Source: Oscillospiraceae bacterium
Lineage (GTDB): Bacteria > Bacillota > Clostridia > Oscillospirales > Ruminococcaceae
DNA length: 6,059 nucleotides
Reading direction: 5' to 3'
NCBI GenBank assembly: GCA_019423445.1
Contig: JAHZBJ010000068.1
Span: forward strand, 1-6,059
This document shows, one piece after another, positions 4,635-6,059 of the stretch (position 1 is the first letter of the stretch; each line of letters begins with the position of its first letter). The notes below the pieces were generated by a model. The model ran no database searches, was not told the DNA's origin, and worked only from the letters and a program-made list of their open reading frames with translations. Both the position numbers and the translations under genes were made by a program.

Positions 4635-6059
4635 TTACTTCACATTGTTTTCCAGGATCTCCAGCTGTTTTTCCAGCTCTTTGGGGAGACGGTCCCCGAA
4701 CTTCTGGTAGAATTCCCGGATTCCGGCGGCTTCCTGACGCCACAGATCCTTATCCACCGTCAGCAGGTTCTCCACATCGGCCTCAGTGAGGTCCAGGCCG
4801 GAGAGATTGATGTCCTTGGCGTAGGGTTCGTAGCCGATGGGGGTTTCCCGAGCGTCCAGCTCGCCGTCGCAGCGGCCCAGGATCCACATCACCACCCGCA
4901 TGTTATCTCCGAAGCCGGGCCACAGGAACTTGCCCTGGTCATCGGTGCGGAACCAGTTGACGTTGAAAATCTTGGGGGCTTTGTCTCCCAGACGCCGGCC
5001 CATCTCCAGCCAGTGGGCGAAGTAGTCCGCCATGTGGTAGCCGCAGAAGGGGAGCATAGCCATGGGGTCCCGGCGGACCACGCCCACGGCGCCGGAAGCG
5101 GCGGCGGTGGTTTCAGAGGCCATGGAGGAACCGATGAACACCCCGTGTTCCCAATCCCGGGCCTGGTAGACCAGAGGAGCGGTCTTGGCGCGGCGGCCGC
5201 CAAAGACGATGGCAGACACCGGCACGCCGTTGGGGTTCTCGTACTCAGGGCTCAGGCAGGGGCAGGTGTGGCTGGGGGCAGTGAAGCGGCTGTTGGGATG
5301 AGCCACCTTGGTGCCGGAAGCGGGATCCCAGGGTTTGCCGGTCCAGTCCAAAGCGTTTTGAGGCGGGGTTTTGGTGAGACCTTCCCACCAGACGGTGTTG
5401 TCATCCAGATTCAGGGCTACGTTGGTAAAGATGGTGCCTTCAGAGCAAGCCGCCAGGGCATTGGGGTTGGATTTGGCGTTGGTCCCCGGGGCGACGCCGA
5501 AGAAGCCATATTCCGGGTTCACCGCCCAGAGGCGGCCGTCGGGACCGATGCGCAGCCAGGCGATATCGTCCCCAATGCAGAAAGCCTTGTACCCTTCCTT
5601 GGCGTACACCTCCGGGGGAATGAGCATAGCAAGGTTGGTCTTGCCGCAGGCAGAGGGAAAGGCGGCGCAGACATACTTGGTTTCCCCCTGGGGATTCTGG
5701 ATGCCCAGGATCAGCATATGTTCTGCCATCCAGCCCTCGTTTTTGGCCTGGAAGGAGGCGATGCGCAGGGCGAAGCACTTTTTGCCCAGCAAGACGTTGC
5801 CGCCGTAGCCGGAGTTTACCGACCAGATGGTGTCGTCTTCAGGGAACTGGCATATGTAGCGGTTATTTTCGTCGATGTCTTTCCGGGCATGGAGGCCCTT
5901 GACAAACTCAGGGTTATCTCCCAGGGCTTCCAGGACCTGGGGCCCCACCCGGGTCATGATGCACATGTTCAGCACCACGTAGATGGAGTCAGTGAGCTCG
6001 ATGCCCACCTTGGAGAAGGGGGAACCTACATGGGCCATGCTGTAGGGAATGACGTACAT
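4635..6059 (-). CDS. pckG: Phosphoenolpyruvate carboxykinase (GTP), C-terminal 474 residues
   Basis: The enzyme converts oxaloacetate plus GTP to phosphoenolpyruvate, CO2 and GDP in the cytosol, for gluconeogenesis or, in fermenters, for CO2 fixation in the reverse direction. The GTP-type sequence is unmistakable: YVIPYSMAHVGSPFSKVGIE near the fragment start, SGYGGN at 83-88 for substrate binding, and FPSACGKTN at 134-142, combining the P-loop with the reactive cysteine C138. Then come GDDIAWLR (163-170) for metal binding, and NVNWFRTDDQGKFLWPGF (366-383) with the aromatic residues that hold the guanine base. The ATP-type enzyme has a different sequence. Family members are about 600 residues, so roughly the first 125 lie beyond the window; the ATG at the edge (6059) is internal and not the start. 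The visible frame has no break and all key motifs are intact. Confidence 0.96.
   Translation of the reverse strand: MYVIPYSMAHVGSPFSKVGIELTDSIYVVLNMCIMTRVGPQVLEALGDNPEFVKGLHARKDIDENNRYICQFPEDDTIWSVNSGYGGNVLLGKKCFALRIASFQAKNEGWMAEHMLILGIQNPQGETKYVCAAFPSACGKTNLAMLIPPEVYAKEGYKAFCIGDDIAWLRIGPDGRLWAVNPEYGFFGVAPGTNAKSNPNALAACSEGTIFTNVALNLDDNTVWWEGLTKTPPQNALDWTGKPWDPASGTKVAHPNSRFTAPSHTCPCLSPEYENPNGVPVSAIVFGGRRAKTAPLVYQARDWEHGVFIGSSMASETTAAASGAVGVVRRDPMAMLPFCGYHMADYFAHWLEMGRRLGDKAPKIFNVNWFRTDDQGKFLWPGFGDNMRVVMWILGRCDGELDARETPIGYEPYAKDINLSGLDLTEADVENLLTVDKDLWRQEAAGIREFYQKFGDRLPKELEKQLEILENNVK

Noticed and set aside
4525..4743. 73-codon upstream extension of the GNAT protein
   Set aside because: It passes through the hairpin at 4564-4592 and into the carboxykinase gene; the AAGGAG site supports the start at 4524.
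5371..5808. 145-codon plus-strand frame opposite the PEP carboxykinase gene
   Set aside because: Antisense shadow of a highly conserved enzyme; no ribosome binding site or recognisable domain.
6057..6059. ATG at the right edge as the true start of the carboxykinase
   Set aside because: The residues here match an internal part of GTP-type enzymes, about 125 residues from the N-terminus; the gene continues beyond the window.

Overview
The window looks like chromosome of a Gram-positive, gut-type anaerobe. The best guess is Clostridia of the Oscillospiraceae/Flavonifractor kind. The reasons are: strong AGGAGG-type ribosome binding sites before nearly every gene, GC-rich coding sequence with AT-rich gaps, a DUF1540 small Cys-rich protein, a lipoprotein flavodoxin fused to a cyclophilin-like domain, and a GTP-type PEP carboxykinase. 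The taxonomic placement is inference. No mobile element, CRISPR array, tRNA or rRNA was seen.

Left part (1-3700), a redox-flavoured regulatory cluster. The first 26 bases are the start of a minus-strand flavodoxin gene (MKVLVAYFS...), cut by the window edge. It diverges from a LysR-family regulator (305-1168) across a 278-bp AT-rich control region that carries phased A5 tracts and a perfect inverted repeat. After a strong hairpin terminator comes a MerR-family regulator (1271-1642). Its stop codon overlaps the start of a membrane-anchored flavodoxin/cyclophilin-like lipoprotein gene (1639-2709). After a 168-bp gap follows a two-domain carboxymuconolactone-decarboxylase/AhpD-like protein (2878-3627). 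A 13-bp-stem terminator closes this plus-strand block.

Right part (3741-6059), all on the minus strand and convergent with the left block. The order of transcription is the GTP-dependent phosphoenolpyruvate carboxykinase (C-terminal 474 residues; N-terminus outside the window), a hairpin, a GNAT acetyltransferase (4063-4524), and a 57-residue, eight-cysteine DUF1540 protein (3741-3914). The DUF1540 leader holds a hairpin with a strong ribosome binding site in its loop, and a possible 16-codon leader peptide that overlaps the DUF1540 start.

How the genes may work together: two regulators of different families sit between two flavodoxin genes and an AhpD-like gene. This fits stress- or metabolite-responsive control of flavin/thiol redox functions, with LysR most likely controlling the divergent flavodoxin and MerR its coupled lipoprotein. 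The carboxykinase is core gluconeogenic or anaplerotic metabolism and appears unrelated.
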